A DNA stretch of 64,000 bases from Halomonas chromatireducens (lineage in GTDB: Bacteria; Pseudomonadota; Gammaproteobacteria; Pseudomonadales; Halomonadaceae). Location of the stretch: positions 1,970,776 to 2,034,775 of the forward strand of contig NZ_CP014226.1 in the NCBI RefSeq assembly GCF_001545155.1. Reading direction: 5' to 3'. The number at the start of each line of letters is the position of its first letter. The first letter of the stretch is position 1. Shown here piece after piece: positions 48,524-57,229 of this stretch. The notes under the pieces are model-generated. The model was not told the origin of the DNA. It was given only the letters and a program-made list of their open reading frames with translations, and did not search any database. A program made the translations under genes and the position numbers.

Positions 48524-49009
48524 CTAGGTCTCCTTCCGGTGGGTTACTCCGAAGAGAGCGGCAATACGTCGTTCGAGCCGTACCAGAGAGGCCGCGGTGC
48601 CGTTGTGCAGGTTCAGGACGTGGACCTGCAGGGTGCCGGAGGCGAGACGCAGTGCCAGGGTGCCGGGTATCAGGTTGATCAGGCTGGCCATGAACAGTTG
48701 GGCCGGGCCTTCGGGCAGATAATGCCAGCGGTGTTCGATCACTCTTGTGTTGAGCCGGAGCGAGGGGCGGCAGGCCAGCCAGGCCACCTCCAGTCCGCCG
48801 CGAAGGGCCAGCCAGAGGGCATGGGGCACGAACAGGAGAACCGCCAAGGGGCGCAGTTGCCAGTTGAAGACGGGCATCAGCACCGCCGCGGCAAGTATGG
48901 CTGGCACTCCCCAGGCCCAGGAGGCGGGGTCGCCGCTGCTGATGGCCCACCACAGCAGCGACAGTATCGCCAGTCGCCATGCCCATGCCTGCCAACGTCG
49001 ATAGTTCAT
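48524..49009 (-). CDS. mrpE: Mrp antiporter subunit E
   Basis: This 161-residue MrpE/MnhE protein has two to three N-terminal helices and the conserved cytoplasmic part 'TLALRLASGTLQVHVLN', preceded by 'LINLIPGTL'. Its ATG overlaps by four bases the stop of the upstream P-type ATPase reading frame, an arrangement that suggests translational coupling of a primary pump to the Mrp complex. Confidence 0.9.
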   Translation of the reverse strand: MNYRRWQAWAWRLAILSLLWWAISSGDPASWAWGVPAILAAAVLMPVFNWQLRPLAVLLFVPHALWLALRGGLEVAWLACRPSLRLNTRVIEHRWHYLPEGPAQLFMASLINLIPGTLALRLASGTLQVHVLNLHNGTAASLVRLERRIAALFGVTHRKET

Positions 49010-49331
49010 TGGGTTGAGGCGCTGGCCTTGTCATGCTGCCCCGCCGCCGGGGTGTCGGGCGACTTGCGCACGCGCAGCACCCACTTCTCCAGCTCCACGA
49101 TGAGGAATATCGACACGCTGCCGGCCAGTATGACGAGCCAATGCAGCGGCGCCAGGCCGGCACTGCCGAAGACCGTCTGCATGAAGGGCAGGTAGGTCCA
49201 GCCAAGCTGCAGCAGGACGACGAGCCCGATGGCCATCCACACCGGTTGGCTGCCGAAGATGCCCTGCACGGAGAGTGCGCTGTGGACCAGGAAGCGGCTG
49301 TTGATCAGGTAGGCGGCGCTGCCCATGACCA
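49006..49331 (-). pseudogene. Cation-transporting P-type ATPase, C-terminal helices only
   Basis: About 108 residues match the C-terminal membrane domain of P-type (type II-like) cation ATPases: 'YLINSRFLVHSALSVQGIFG', 'LQLGWTYLPFMQTVFG' and 'SIFLIVELEKWVLR'. The phosphorylation (DKTG) and nucleotide domains are absent because the frame enters a flavoprotein gene piece upstream. The surviving end overlaps mrpE by four bases. Confidence 0.8.
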
Positions 49332-49440
49332 GCGAACCTTCCGAGCCGCACAGCAGGCTGTTCATGTCGAGGCGACCTTCCGCATCTCTCAAGTGCGCCA
49401 GATCATAGCCCGTCAGGCAGCGGTTGAGTGGCGGGAACTT
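49327..49440 (-). pseudogene. Internal fragment of a YdiJ/D-lactate dehydrogenase-type FAD oxidase
   Basis: Some 38 residues ('KFPPLNRCLTGYDLAHLRDA' then 'EGRLDMNSLLCGSEGSLV') match the FAD-binding domain of YdiJ-like D-2-hydroxyacid dehydrogenases, where 'LTGYDLAHLRD...LLCGSEGTL' is diagnostic. It is in frame with the ATPase piece but clearly from another gene. Confidence 0.75.
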
Positions 49441-49442
49441 GG

Positions 49443-49540
49443 CGCCGCCAGCTCGTCGTCCTCCAGCGCGCCCAGTCGCTCGCCAAAGGCGTCCAGGAAG
49501 GCGTCGATATGCGTCAGGATCTCGTCGCTGGGGGTATCCG
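49443..49540 (-). pseudogene. Possible fragment of an M16 (pitrilysin-type) peptidase
   Basis: A ~32-residue frame shift relative to its neighbours reads 'TPSDEILTHIDAFLDAFGER' then 'LGALEDDELAA'. This resembles the C-terminal region of pitrilysin-type peptidases ('RIEAFL...L..L...EF'). The assignment is tentative. It is flanked by flavoprotein and recombinase pieces. Confidence 0.4.
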
Positions 49541-49547
49541 GCGACTG

Positions 49548-49768
49548 CCCTGTTCACCCAGCCAGAGCAGCAACCGCTCGGCCTCACGACGATAGGCACG
49601 CAGCGTCTGCGGGCTGGCGCGAAACTCGGCCAGCCACAGCGCCACGGCATGGTGGTCGTCGCCCGCGGCGATTCGAGCCGCCGCCCGGTCGGCCACCGGC
49701 ACGACCGAAGCGTCCTGCCCCACGGTCAGCTGTGGCTGTGGTGTTTGCTCTTGCCCTGCCTCGCTCAC
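49548..49768 (-). pseudogene. Tyrosine-recombinase (integrase) N-terminal fragment
   Basis: Residues ~38-72 ('AVALWLAEFRASPQTLRAYR' then 'REAERLLLWLGEQ') match the SAM-like core-binding domain of a class of proteobacterial site-specific integrases. The catalytic R-H-R-Y domain is absent: the gene breaks after 'LGEQG'. It is divergent from the kfrA-like gene. With no catalytic half and no att repeat visible, it gives no evidence of an active mobile element. Confidence 0.65.
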
Positions 49769-50042
49769 GCTGCGCTCTCCCGCCCACGGCTGGGGTTCTA
49801 CTGCTCATTTTCGCGTGGATAGCGTCAAATAATCAAGATAAGACGGGTAATCATGAATTTATTGTTATTTCATAAGGTATTTTACGTAACGGATATAATG
49901 TAATTATCTTCCCCTTCTGCTCGACTCGCACTAAACTATCTCCAACAGACGTCGAGCTGGGCAGATAGGACGACGAGGGAGCTAGGGCGCGTAGCTGCGC
50001 TTCTCAGCAGGGCATGAACATGGATGACGGCAGGAGAGCGGC

Positions 50043-51122
50043 ATGGCACGCAGCGGAGTGCAGTACGAAGATGTAAAGCAGGCAATCGATACCCTGATGG
50101 CCAAGGGAGAAGCCCCCAGCGTGCAAAAGATCAGGGACGTGCTGGGGACCGGTAGCTTCACGACCATCAGCGACCACCTTCGCGAATGGCGCGCGCGGCG
50201 GGAAGTGCGCGCCGAAACCGTGACCACTCAAGGCATGCCAGAGCCGGTTCAGCAGCTGGCCGAAGGGCTTTGGGAGAAGGCGCAGGATGCTGCCGGAGCT
50301 GCCCTCGCCGAGTATCGTGAAGCAGCGGACCGCGAGGTCACAGCGGCCAGGGCTGCCGTTCAGGATGCCAGACGCGAGGCAGAGGATGCGGAGCAGCGCG
50401 AAGCGGCACTCTCCGCCCACCTGGCCAGCATCGAGCAGCGGCTGGAAGCACGCAGTGCTGCCCTGGCCACCGCGGAAGTCGAGCGCGATCAGGCCATTGA
50501 AACGGCCCGCCGGCTGGGTGAGCGACTCGCCCGAAGCCTACAGCAGCTTGAGCGACTGCAGGCAGAAAGCGAGCTGCAGCTTCAGACCCACCAGCAGGCC
50601 CTGGGGGAGCGGGAAGCACAGCACCAGGCACGCCAGCTTCAGGAAGAACAGCGCCACGAAGCCGCCGAAGCACGGCTAATGAGCCTGCTGGATGAGGCGC
50701 GCCAAGAGCGCCTGTCCGGCGAGAAGCGCTACGCGGCCAACCTGCGACAGCTGGAAAGCCGCCAGGAAGCGCTGAAGCAAGAGCTGCAGGAAATGCGCGC
50801 CATACTGGCCAAGGAAGAGAAACAGCACCGGGAAACCCAGTGGGCTCGCACCCGAGCAGAAGAGCGTGCCGAGACCATGCGCCACGAACAGTCACTGCTG
50901 CAGGCGCGCATCGACGACCAGAAGCGCCACCTAGAAGAGCAGGCCAGTCGCTTGCGCCTGCTGGAGTCCGAGATCAGCCGTCGGCTCTGGCAGGGCGAAG
51001 CGCATCACCAGAGGGAAGTGCGAGGGGCTCCCGCGACGAAAAAAGGCCCCGCCAATACGGAGCCTGCAAAGGTATCGATCGGCAAAAGCGAAATCGACAG
51101 GAGTGAGAGCGAGAGCCGCTAA
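50043..51122 (+). CDS. KfrA-like DNA-binding coiled-coil protein
   Basis: A 359-residue protein with an N-terminal KfrA DNA-binding domain (~1-60, 'VKQAIDTLMAKGEAPSVQKIRDVLGTGSFTTISDHLREWR'). About 260 residues of continuous Glu/Gln/Arg-rich coiled coil follow ('EAEDAEQREAALSAHLASIEQRLEARSAALATAE'). KfrA proteins bind DNA and assist plasmid segregation on IncP plasmids; chromosomal relatives are of unknown role. Upstream (49,770-50,040) is AT-rich with a TATAAT at ~49,895. It is divergent from a recombinase fragment. Confidence 0.85.
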   Translation: MARSGVQYEDVKQAIDTLMAKGEAPSVQKIRDVLGTGSFTTISDHLREWRARREVRAETVTTQGMPEPVQQLAEGLWEKAQDAAGAALAEYREAADREVTAARAAVQDARREAEDAEQREAALSAHLASIEQRLEARSAALATAEVERDQAIETARRLGERLARSLQQLERLQAESELQLQTHQQALGEREAQHQARQLQEEQRHEAAEARLMSLLDEARQERLSGEKRYAANLRQLESRQEALKQELQEMRAILAKEEKQHRETQWARTRAEERAETMRHEQSLLQARIDDQKRHLEEQASRLRLLESEISRRLWQGEAHHQREVRGAPATKKGPANTEPAKVSIGKSEIDRSESESR

Positions 51123-51152
51123 CCTTCGCGGCACTCACCAGCCCCCTAGGTA

Positions 51153-51743
51153 TCAGCGATAATAGGCGTTCGTGGTGTCGGTATGGTCGGTGACGTCACG
51201 GATGCCCGTCAATTCGGGAATACGCTCCATCAGGGTCTTCTCGACCCCCTCTTTCAGAGTCAGGTCGACAGCAGCGCAGCCCTGGCAGCCGCCGCCGAAC
51301 GCCAGCACCGCCACCTTGTCCTCGGTCAGCTCGGTCAGCTTAATCTCGCCGCCATGGGCAGCCAGGCCGGGGTTAATCTCGCTGTAGAGAATGTAGTTGA
51401 CCCGGTCCTCGAGGGGACTGTCGGCGTTGACCTTGGGCATCTTGGCATTGGGGGCCTTGATGGTCAGCTGCCCCCCCATACGGTCGGCATTGAAATCGAC
51501 CACTGCCTCGTCGAGGAAGGGAAGGCTGTTCTTGTCCAGGAACACATTGATCTTCTCCAGCTCGACACGCTCGTCGGTGGGCTCCTCCTCACCCGGCCGG
51601 CAATAGGCCAGGCAGGTCTCGGCATAGGGCGTACCGGGCTGGGTAATGAAGATGCGCACGGCGATACCTTCGACGTTCTGCTTCTCCAGCAGTTCGGCAA
51701 GGTAATCCTGGGCACTGTCGGTAATCTGGATAGTCTCGCTCAT
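51153..51743 (-). CDS. nfuA: Fe/S biogenesis protein NfuA
   Basis: NfuA carries 4Fe-4S clusters to target enzymes. The 196-residue product has an N-terminal degenerate A-type domain ('[26 protein letters not shown]') and a C-terminal Nfu domain with the cluster-binding CxxC at Cys153/Cys156 ('[15 protein letters not shown]'). The ATG at 51743 matches the family; the open frame extends to 51914. It is divergent from metH with ~235 bases between, in which I see no cobalamin riboswitch. Confidence 0.96.
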   Translation of the reverse strand: MSETIQITDSAQDYLAELLEKQNVEGIAVRIFITQPGTPYAETCLAYCRPGEEEPTDERVELEKINVFLDKNSLPFLDEAVVDFNADRMGGQLTIKAPNAKMPKVNADSPLEDRVNYILYSEINPGLAAHGGEIKLTELTEDKVAVLAFGGGCQGCAAVDLTLKEGVEKTLMERIPELTGIRDVTDHTDTTNAYYR

Positions 51744-51978
51744 GGTGTTCTCGCTGCTCTGGTCGCTGCCCAGTCGGGCAGGCCGTATTGATATACCCTC
51801 ATGGTAAGCAAAACCGGCCGGCGAGACAATCCCGACTATTTTGGTCGGTTTTTGATCAGCCCTGCCCTCGCGGCGCCGCTTTTGGTAACATACGGGCCGA
51901 CTCGGCCCGCCCAAGAAGACGCCCAGAGGCGCCTGTGCGGCCGGCTACCCGTGACTTCGCTGGAGACCGACCCCACCC

Positions 51979-54900
51979 ATGGCCGCCGTTCCCTCTGCCT
52001 TGACCACCACCCTCACCGAACAACTCGGTCAGCGTATCCTGATGCTCGATGGTGGCATGGGTACCATGCTGCAGAATGCTGAACTCGATGAGGCCGACTT
52101 CCGCGGTGACCGTTTCCACGACTGGCCCTCGGACCTGAAGGGCAATAACGACCTGCTGGCCCTGACCTGCCCCGACCTGGTAACGCGGATTCATCGCCAG
52201 TACCTGGAGGCAGGCGCCGACATCATCGAAACCAACACCTTCAACAGCACACGCCTCTCCCAGTCCGACTATGGCATGGAGGAACTGGTCCCCGAGCTCA
52301 ACCGGGAGTCGGCGCGGTTGGCCCGTGAGGTATGCGACGCCGTGGCCAGCGAAACCGGCGTGCCACGCTACGTGGCAGGCGTGCTGGGGCCAACCTCCCG
52401 CACCGCCTCGCTGTCGCCGGACGTCAATGACCCGGCCAAGCGCAACGTCACCTTCGACGCGCTGCGTGAAAATTACTATCAAGCGGCCGAAGCGCTGATC
52501 GAAGGCGGCGCCGATCTGATCATGATCGAAACCATCTTCGACACCCTCAATGCCAAGGCGGCGATCTTCGCTCTGGAGGAACTGTTTGCCGATCGCGGCG
52601 AGCGCCTGCCGGTCATGATCTCGGGCACCATCACCGATGCCTCGGGGCGCACCCTTTCCGGCCAGACCACCGAGGCATTCTGGAATTCGGTGCGACATGC
52701 CGAGCCGCTCTCCATCGGGCTGAACTGCGCCCTGGGTGCCGCAGAGCTTCGCCCCTATCTGGAAGAACTCTCCACCAAGGCCGATACCTTCGTCTCCGCG
52801 CACCCCAACGCCGGCCTGCCCAACGAGTTCGGTGAATACGACCAGACGCCCGAGGAGATGGCCGCCATCGTCGCCGAGTTCGCCGAAAGCGGCCTGGTCA
52901 ATATCATCGGTGGCTGCTGTGGCTCCACGCCGGAGCACATTGCCGCCATCCACGCCGCGATCGAGGGCATGGCCCCGCGGCAGGTGCCCGAGCGCCCTCG
53001 AGCGTGCCGCCTGTCCGGCCTCGAGCCCTTCAACATCGAGAAGGATTCACTGTTCGTCAACGTCGGCGAGCGTACCAATGTCACCGGCTCGGCCCGCTTC
53101 AAGCGCCTGATCGTCGACGAGGACTACAACACCGCCCTGGAGGTGGCACTGGAGCAGGTGGAGAACGGTGCCCAGGTCATCGACATCAACATGGACGAGG
53201 GCATGCTGGAGTCCGAGGAAGCCATGGTGCGCTTTCTCAACCTGATCGCCGGGGAGCCCGACATCGCCCGGGTGCCGATCATGATCGATTCCTCAAAGTG
53301 GGAGATCATCGAGGCCGGTCTCAAATGCGTCCAGGGCAAGGCGGTGGTCAATTCCATCTCCATGAAGGAGGGTGAGGACGCCTTTCGGGAGCAGGCTACC
53401 CTGTGTCGGCGCTACGGTGCCGCCGTTGTGGTCATGGCCTTCGACGAGCAGGGCCAGGCAGATACCTTCGCCCGCAAGACGGAGATCTGTCAGCGGGCCT
53501 ACGAGATCCTGGTCGACGAGGTGGGGTTCCCGCCGGAAGACATCATCTTCGATCCCAACATTTTCGCCATCGCCACCGGCATCGAAGAGCACAACAACTA
53601 TGCGGTCGATTTCATCGAGGCCACCCGCTGGATACGCGAGCACCTGCCTCACGCCATGGTCTCGGGCGGCGTCTCCAACGTCTCGTTCTCGTTTCGCGGC
53701 AACAATCCGGTGCGCGAGGCGATCCATTCGGCCTTCCTCTATCACGCCATTCGCGCCGGCCTGAGCATGGGCATCGTCAATGCCGGCCAGTTGGCCGTGT
53801 ATGACGATCTGCCGGCCGAACTGCGCGACGCGGTGGAGGACGTGGTCCTGAACCGGCGCCCCGACGGCACCGAACGACTGCTGGATATCGCCGATCGCTA
53901 CAAGGGCGATGGCAGCGGCCCCGCCAAGAAGGAGGATCTGGAGTGGCGCAGCTGGGAGGTCGAGAAACGCATCTCCCACGCCCTGGTCAAGGGGATCACC
54001 GTCTATATCGAGGAGGACACAGAGGAGGCGCGCCAGCGGGCCAGCCGCCCCATCGAGGTGATCGAAGGGCCGCTGATGGATGGCATGAACGTGGTTGGCG
54101 ACCTGTTCGGGGCCGGCAAGATGTTCCTGCCCCAGGTGGTCAAGTCAGCACGGGTCATGAAGCAGGCGGTGGCCTATCTGATCCCCTATATCGAAGCGGA
54201 GAAGACCGAGGATACCAAGGCCAAGGGCAAGATCGTCATGGCCACGGTGAAGGGCGACGTCCACGATATCGGCAAGAACATCGTCGGCGTGGTCCTGCAG
54301 TGCAACAACTACGATGTGGTCGATCTCGGCGTCATGGTGTCGGCGGAGAAGATCCTGCAGACGGCCAGGGCCGAGAATGCCGACATCATCGGCCTGTCGG
54401 GCCTGATCACCCCTTCCCTCGACGAGATGGTGCATGTGGCCAAGGAGATGCAGCGACAGGGCTTCGACCTGCCGCTGCTGATCGGTGGAGCCACCACCTC
54501 CAAGGCGCATACCGCGGTGAAGATCGAGCCCGGCTACGAGCACCCGGTGATCTACGTGGCGGATGCCTCCCGCGCCGTGGGCGTGGCCGGCAAGCTGCTG
54601 TCGCCGGCGCTGAAGCCGAGCTATGTGGCCGAGATTCGCGCAGAGTATGATCAGGTGCGCGAACGCAATGCCCGGCGCCGCCCCAAGGCGTCCGACCTGA
54701 GCTATGCTGAGGCCCGCGAACGCAAGTTGCCCATCGACTGGGCCAGCTACACCCCGCCGCGCCCCGCCGTCACCGGGCTGAAGGTATTCGACAGCTACGA
54801 TATCGAGGAGCTGATCAAGCGCATCGACTGGACCCCCTTCTTCATGAGCTGGGAGCTGGCGGGCAAGTATCCGAAGATCCTCGATGACAAGGTGGTCGGC

Positions 54901-55680
54901 GAAGCCGCCCGCAGCCTCTTCGCCGATGCCCAGGAGATGCTGCGCAAGCTGATCGACGAGAAGCACATCCAGGCGCGCGGCGTGATCGGGCTGTGGCCGG
55001 CCAACAGCGTCGACGATGATGTCATCGAGGTCTACGCCGACGAGTCGCGTACCCAGGTGGTCGAGCGGCTGCACCACATCCGCCAGCAGACCACCAAGAA
55101 CCGCGACGGGGTCTGCTACAGCCTCGCCGACTTCGTGGCGCCCAAGGCGTCGGGCAAGCCGGACTGGATCGGCGGTTTCGCCGTGACCACCGGGCATGGT
55201 GTCGAGGCACTGGCCGAGCGCTACAAGGCCGCCGGCGACGACTACAGCGCAATCATGGTGCAGGCCTTGACCGACCGCATGGCCGAGGCCTTCGCCGAAC
55301 GCATGCACGAGCGGGTGCGCAAGGAATTCTGGGGCTATGTGCCGGACGAACGCCTGGACAACGTCGAGCTGATCGCCGAGAAGTACCAGGGCATCCGGCC
55401 CGCGCCGGGGTATCCCGCCTGCCCCGACCACACCGAGAAGAGCACCCTGTTCCGTCTGCTCGATGCCTCCGCGAATGCCGGCATCGATCTCACCGAGAAC
55501 TTCGCCATGTGGCCGGCGGCAGCGGTTTCCGGCTGGTATTTCTCGCACCCGCAGTCGAAGTACTTCTCCACCGGCAAGATCACCCGGGACCAGGTGGAAG
55601 CCCTGGCTGAGCGCAAGCAGATGAGCCTGGAGGAGCTGGAGCGCTGGCTGTCGCCAGTGCTCTCCTACGACCCCGCATGA
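51979..55680 (+). CDS. metH: Cobalamin-dependent methionine synthase MetH
   Basis: MetH transfers a methyl group from methyltetrahydrofolate to homocysteine through B12. The 1233-residue length matches E. coli (1227). All four modules are visible. The homocysteine domain has zinc Cys313-Cys314 in '[10 protein letters not shown]' and an earlier Cys in 'GLNCALG'. The pterin domain has '[15 protein letters not shown]'. The B12 domain has the DxHxxG motif at Asp760-His762-Gly765 ('[12 protein letters not shown]'). The SAM-activation domain ends in '[17 protein letters not shown]'. A UUCG-type terminator follows. Confidence 0.98.
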   Translation: MAAVPSALTTTLTEQLGQRILMLDGGMGTMLQNAELDEADFRGDRFHDWPSDLKGNNDLLALTCPDLVTRIHRQYLEAGADIIETNTFNSTRLSQSDYGMEELVPELNRESARLAREVCDAVASETGVPRYVAGVLGPTSRTASLSPDVNDPAKRNVTFDALRENYYQAAEALIEGGADLIMIETIFDTLNAKAAIFALEELFADRGERLPVMISGTITDASGRTLSGQTTEAFWNSVRHAEPLSIGLNCALGAAELRPYLEELSTKADTFVSAHPNAGLPNEFGEYDQTPEEMAAIVAEFAESGLVNIIGGCCGSTPEHIAAIHAAIEGMAPRQVPERPRACRLSGLEPFNIEKDSLFVNVGERTNVTGSARFKRLIVDEDYNTALEVALEQVENGAQVIDINMDEGMLESEEAMVRFLNLIAGEPDIARVPIMIDSSKWEIIEAGLKCVQGKAVVNSISMKEGEDAFREQATLCRRYGAAVVVMAFDEQGQADTFARKTEICQRAYEILVDEVGFPPEDIIFDPNIFAIATGIEEHNNYAVDFIEATRWIREHLPHAMVSGGVSNVSFSFRGNNPVREAIHSAFLYHAIRAGLSMGIVNAGQLAVYDDLPAELRDAVEDVVLNRRPDGTERLLDIADRYKGDGSGPAKKEDLEWRSWEVEKRISHALVKGITVYIEEDTEEARQRASRPIEVIEGPLMDGMNVVGDLFGAGKMFLPQVVKSARVMKQAVAYLIPYIEAEKTEDTKAKGKIVMATVKGDVHDIGKNIVGVVLQCNNYDVVDLGVMVSAEKILQTARAENADIIGLSGLITPSLDEMVHVAKEMQRQGFDLPLLIGGATTSKAHTAVKIEPGYEHPVIYVADASRAVGVAGKLLSPALKPSYVAEIRAEYDQVRERNARRRPKASDLSYAEARERKLPIDWASYTPPRPAVTGLKVFDSYDIEELIKRIDWTPFFMSWELAGKYPKILDDKVVGEAARSLFADAQEMLRKLIDEKHIQARGVIGLWPANSVDDDVIEVYADESRTQVVERLHHIRQQTTKNRDGVCYSLADFVAPKASGKPDWIGGFAVTTGHGVEALAERYKAAGDDYSAIMVQALTDRMAEAFAERMHERVRKEFWGYVPDERLDNVELIAEKYQGIRPAPGYPACPDHTEKSTLFRLLDASANAGIDLTENFAMWPAAAVSGWYFSHPQSKYFSTGKITRDQVEALAERKQMSLEELERWLSPVLSYDPA

Positions 55681-55708
55681 TCGGAAACGGGGCCTGAAGA
55701 GGCTCCGG

Positions 55709-55730
55709 AACCCCTCGTTCGCGAGGGTTT
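55709..55730 (+). terminator. Terminator after metH
   Basis: CCCTCG-TTCG-CGAGGG forms a 6-base stem with a stable UUCG tetraloop, flanked by AA / TTT, starting 29 bases after the metH stop. Confidence 0.8.
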
Positions 55731-55762
55731 CCTCCCCACTCACCCTTTCGACCGGAAGCCGG

Positions 55763-57091
55763 ATGCTGCCCGAATCGCTCCGACGCCAGAAAATCCTGCG
55801 CCTGGCCCTGCCGATCATCGCCGGCATGCTGTCGCAGAGCCTGATCAACCTGATCGATGCGGCCCTGGTCGGTTCGCTCGGCCAGGTACCCCTGGCCGGC
55901 ATCGGCATCGGCGGCTACGCCATGTTCCTGATCACTGCCGTGGTGTTCGGCCTGTCGTCGGGGGTGCAGGCACAGACCGCCAGGCGCCATGGTGAGGAGG
56001 ATTGGCCGAACTGCGCCATGCCGCTCAACGCCGGCCTGGTGATTGCATTCGCGGTTGCGCTGCCCATTGCCCTGCTCTGTCTGTGGCAGGCGCCCGCTCT
56101 GCTCGGCCTGATCAATCAGGACCCCGCCGTGAGCGCAGTAGCCGTGGAATACTTCCGCTGGCGCGTCCTCTCGCTGATTGCCGTGGCGATGATCTTCTGT
56201 TTCCGCGGCTACTGGAACGGTATCCAGCAAACCGGGATCTACCTGCGGATAATCCTGTTCACCCATGTGATCAATGTGGCCGCCAGCCTGGTGCTCATCT
56301 TCGGCTACCTGGGGCTTCCGGCGATGGGGCCCGCCGGTGCGGGCGCGGGCACGACCCTGTCGCTGTTCATCGGGCTTGCCATCTGGGCACTGGTCAGCGT
56401 GAGGCATGCAGGCAAGCGTGGCTTCCTGGTCGAGCTGCCAAGGCGCAGGACCTTCACCACCACTCTGCGCCTGGCCCTGCCCCACTCCTTCCAGCAACTG
56501 TGGTTCGCCGCAGGCTACGCGGTGCTGTTCTGGATACTAGGCCAGATCGATTCCGCCAGCGTGGCGGTGGGCCATGTCCTGGTCAATCTCTCGCTGCTAC
56601 TGATCCTGCCCGGCGTGGGGCTCGGCATGGCGGCCATGACATTGGTCGGCCACTCCCTGGGCCAACAGGCCCATCAGGAGGCACATCGCTGGGGCTGGGA
56701 CGTGGTACGCCTGGCCTGGCTCTGCCTGGCGGCCCTGGCGCTGCCCATGGCGCTGTTCCCCGAGCTGGTGCTGGGCCTATTCCTTCACGACCCCGATCTG
56801 ATCGAGCTCGGGCGACTGCCGCTGCAGCTCACCGCAGCCATGATCGTGCTGGATGCCGCGGCGCTGGTACTCGGTCAGGCCCTGCTTGGCGCCGGCGCCA
56901 ACCGCACCGTGATGACCACCACGCTGACGCTCCAATGGCTGGTCTTCCTGCCACTGGCCTGGTGGGTCGGGGTGGCTATGGAGCAAGGCCTGCTGGGCAT
57001 CTGGTGGGTACAGCTCGTCTACCGCTGTCTGAATTCAGCCTGGTTCGGCCTTATCTGGCAGCGACGCCACTGGCAGCGGCTGGCGGTATAG
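55763..57091 (+). CDS. MATE-family efflux transporter
   Basis: A 442-residue membrane protein with about twelve hydrophobic helices and the MATE two-lobe pattern. The first lobe starts 'LRLALPIIAGMLSQSLINLIDAALVGSLGQVPLAGIGIGG' and the second 'LRLALPHSFQQLWFAAGYAVLFWILGQIDSASVAVGHVL'. It probably exports cationic drugs or metabolites by Na+ or H+ antiport; DinF-like members are closest in style. It lies between metH and cysI but is separated from both by terminator or promoter signals. Confidence 0.9.
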   Translation: MLPESLRRQKILRLALPIIAGMLSQSLINLIDAALVGSLGQVPLAGIGIGGYAMFLITAVVFGLSSGVQAQTARRHGEEDWPNCAMPLNAGLVIAFAVALPIALLCLWQAPALLGLINQDPAVSAVAVEYFRWRVLSLIAVAMIFCFRGYWNGIQQTGIYLRIILFTHVINVAASLVLIFGYLGLPAMGPAGAGAGTTLSLFIGLAIWALVSVRHAGKRGFLVELPRRRTFTTTLRLALPHSFQQLWFAAGYAVLFWILGQIDSASVAVGHVLVNLSLLLILPGVGLGMAAMTLVGHSLGQQAHQEAHRWGWDVVRLAWLCLAALALPMALFPELVLGLFLHDPDLIELGRLPLQLTAAMIVLDAAALVLGQALLGAGANRTVMTTTLTLQWLVFLPLAWWVGVAMEQGLLGIWWVQLVYRCLNSAWFGLIWQRRHWQRLAV

Positions 57092-57107
57092 GCGCAAGTC
57101 AGCGGAC

Positions 57108-57136
57108 TTGACTCCTTATATTACTTTCCGTATAAA
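57108..57136 (+). promoter_or_regulatory. Sigma-70 promoter of cysI
   Basis: TTGACT, a 17-base spacer and TATAAA lie 94 bases upstream of the cysI ATG in an AT-rich island. This is a near-consensus housekeeping promoter. Confidence 0.75.
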
Positions 57137-57148
57137 AAATATGAATAT

Positions 57149-57167
57149 TTATTCTTTCATAGAATAA
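57149..57167 (+). promoter_or_regulatory. Candidate LysR-type (CysB) operator before cysI
   Basis: TTATTC-N7-GAATAA is a perfect inverted repeat containing the LysR-type T-N11-A pattern (ATTC-N7-GAAT). It lies just downstream of the predicted -10. CysB control of sulfur assimilation makes it a plausible CysB site, but a single site cannot prove it. Confidence 0.4.
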
Positions 57168-57229
57168 TGCAGGGGCGTTAAGGTGGCCCCCTGACGCTTC
57201 GCCACTCCCACAGCAGCAGGACCGGCTGA

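Noticed and set aside
49006..49650. A 214-residue flavoprotein-ATPase fusion protein
   Set aside because: It contains a ~38-residue piece of a FAD oxidase and the last helices of an ATPase, with neither active site. It is not a plausible functional protein.
51744..51978. Cobalamin riboswitch upstream of metH
   Set aside because: The 235-base gap lacks a B12-box-like sequence or the extended paired structure expected.
54145..55908. 587-codon minus-strand open frame inside metH
   Set aside because: It is a shadow of metH codon bias. The composition is Gly/His/Asp-rich without any domain, and it crosses the metH terminator.
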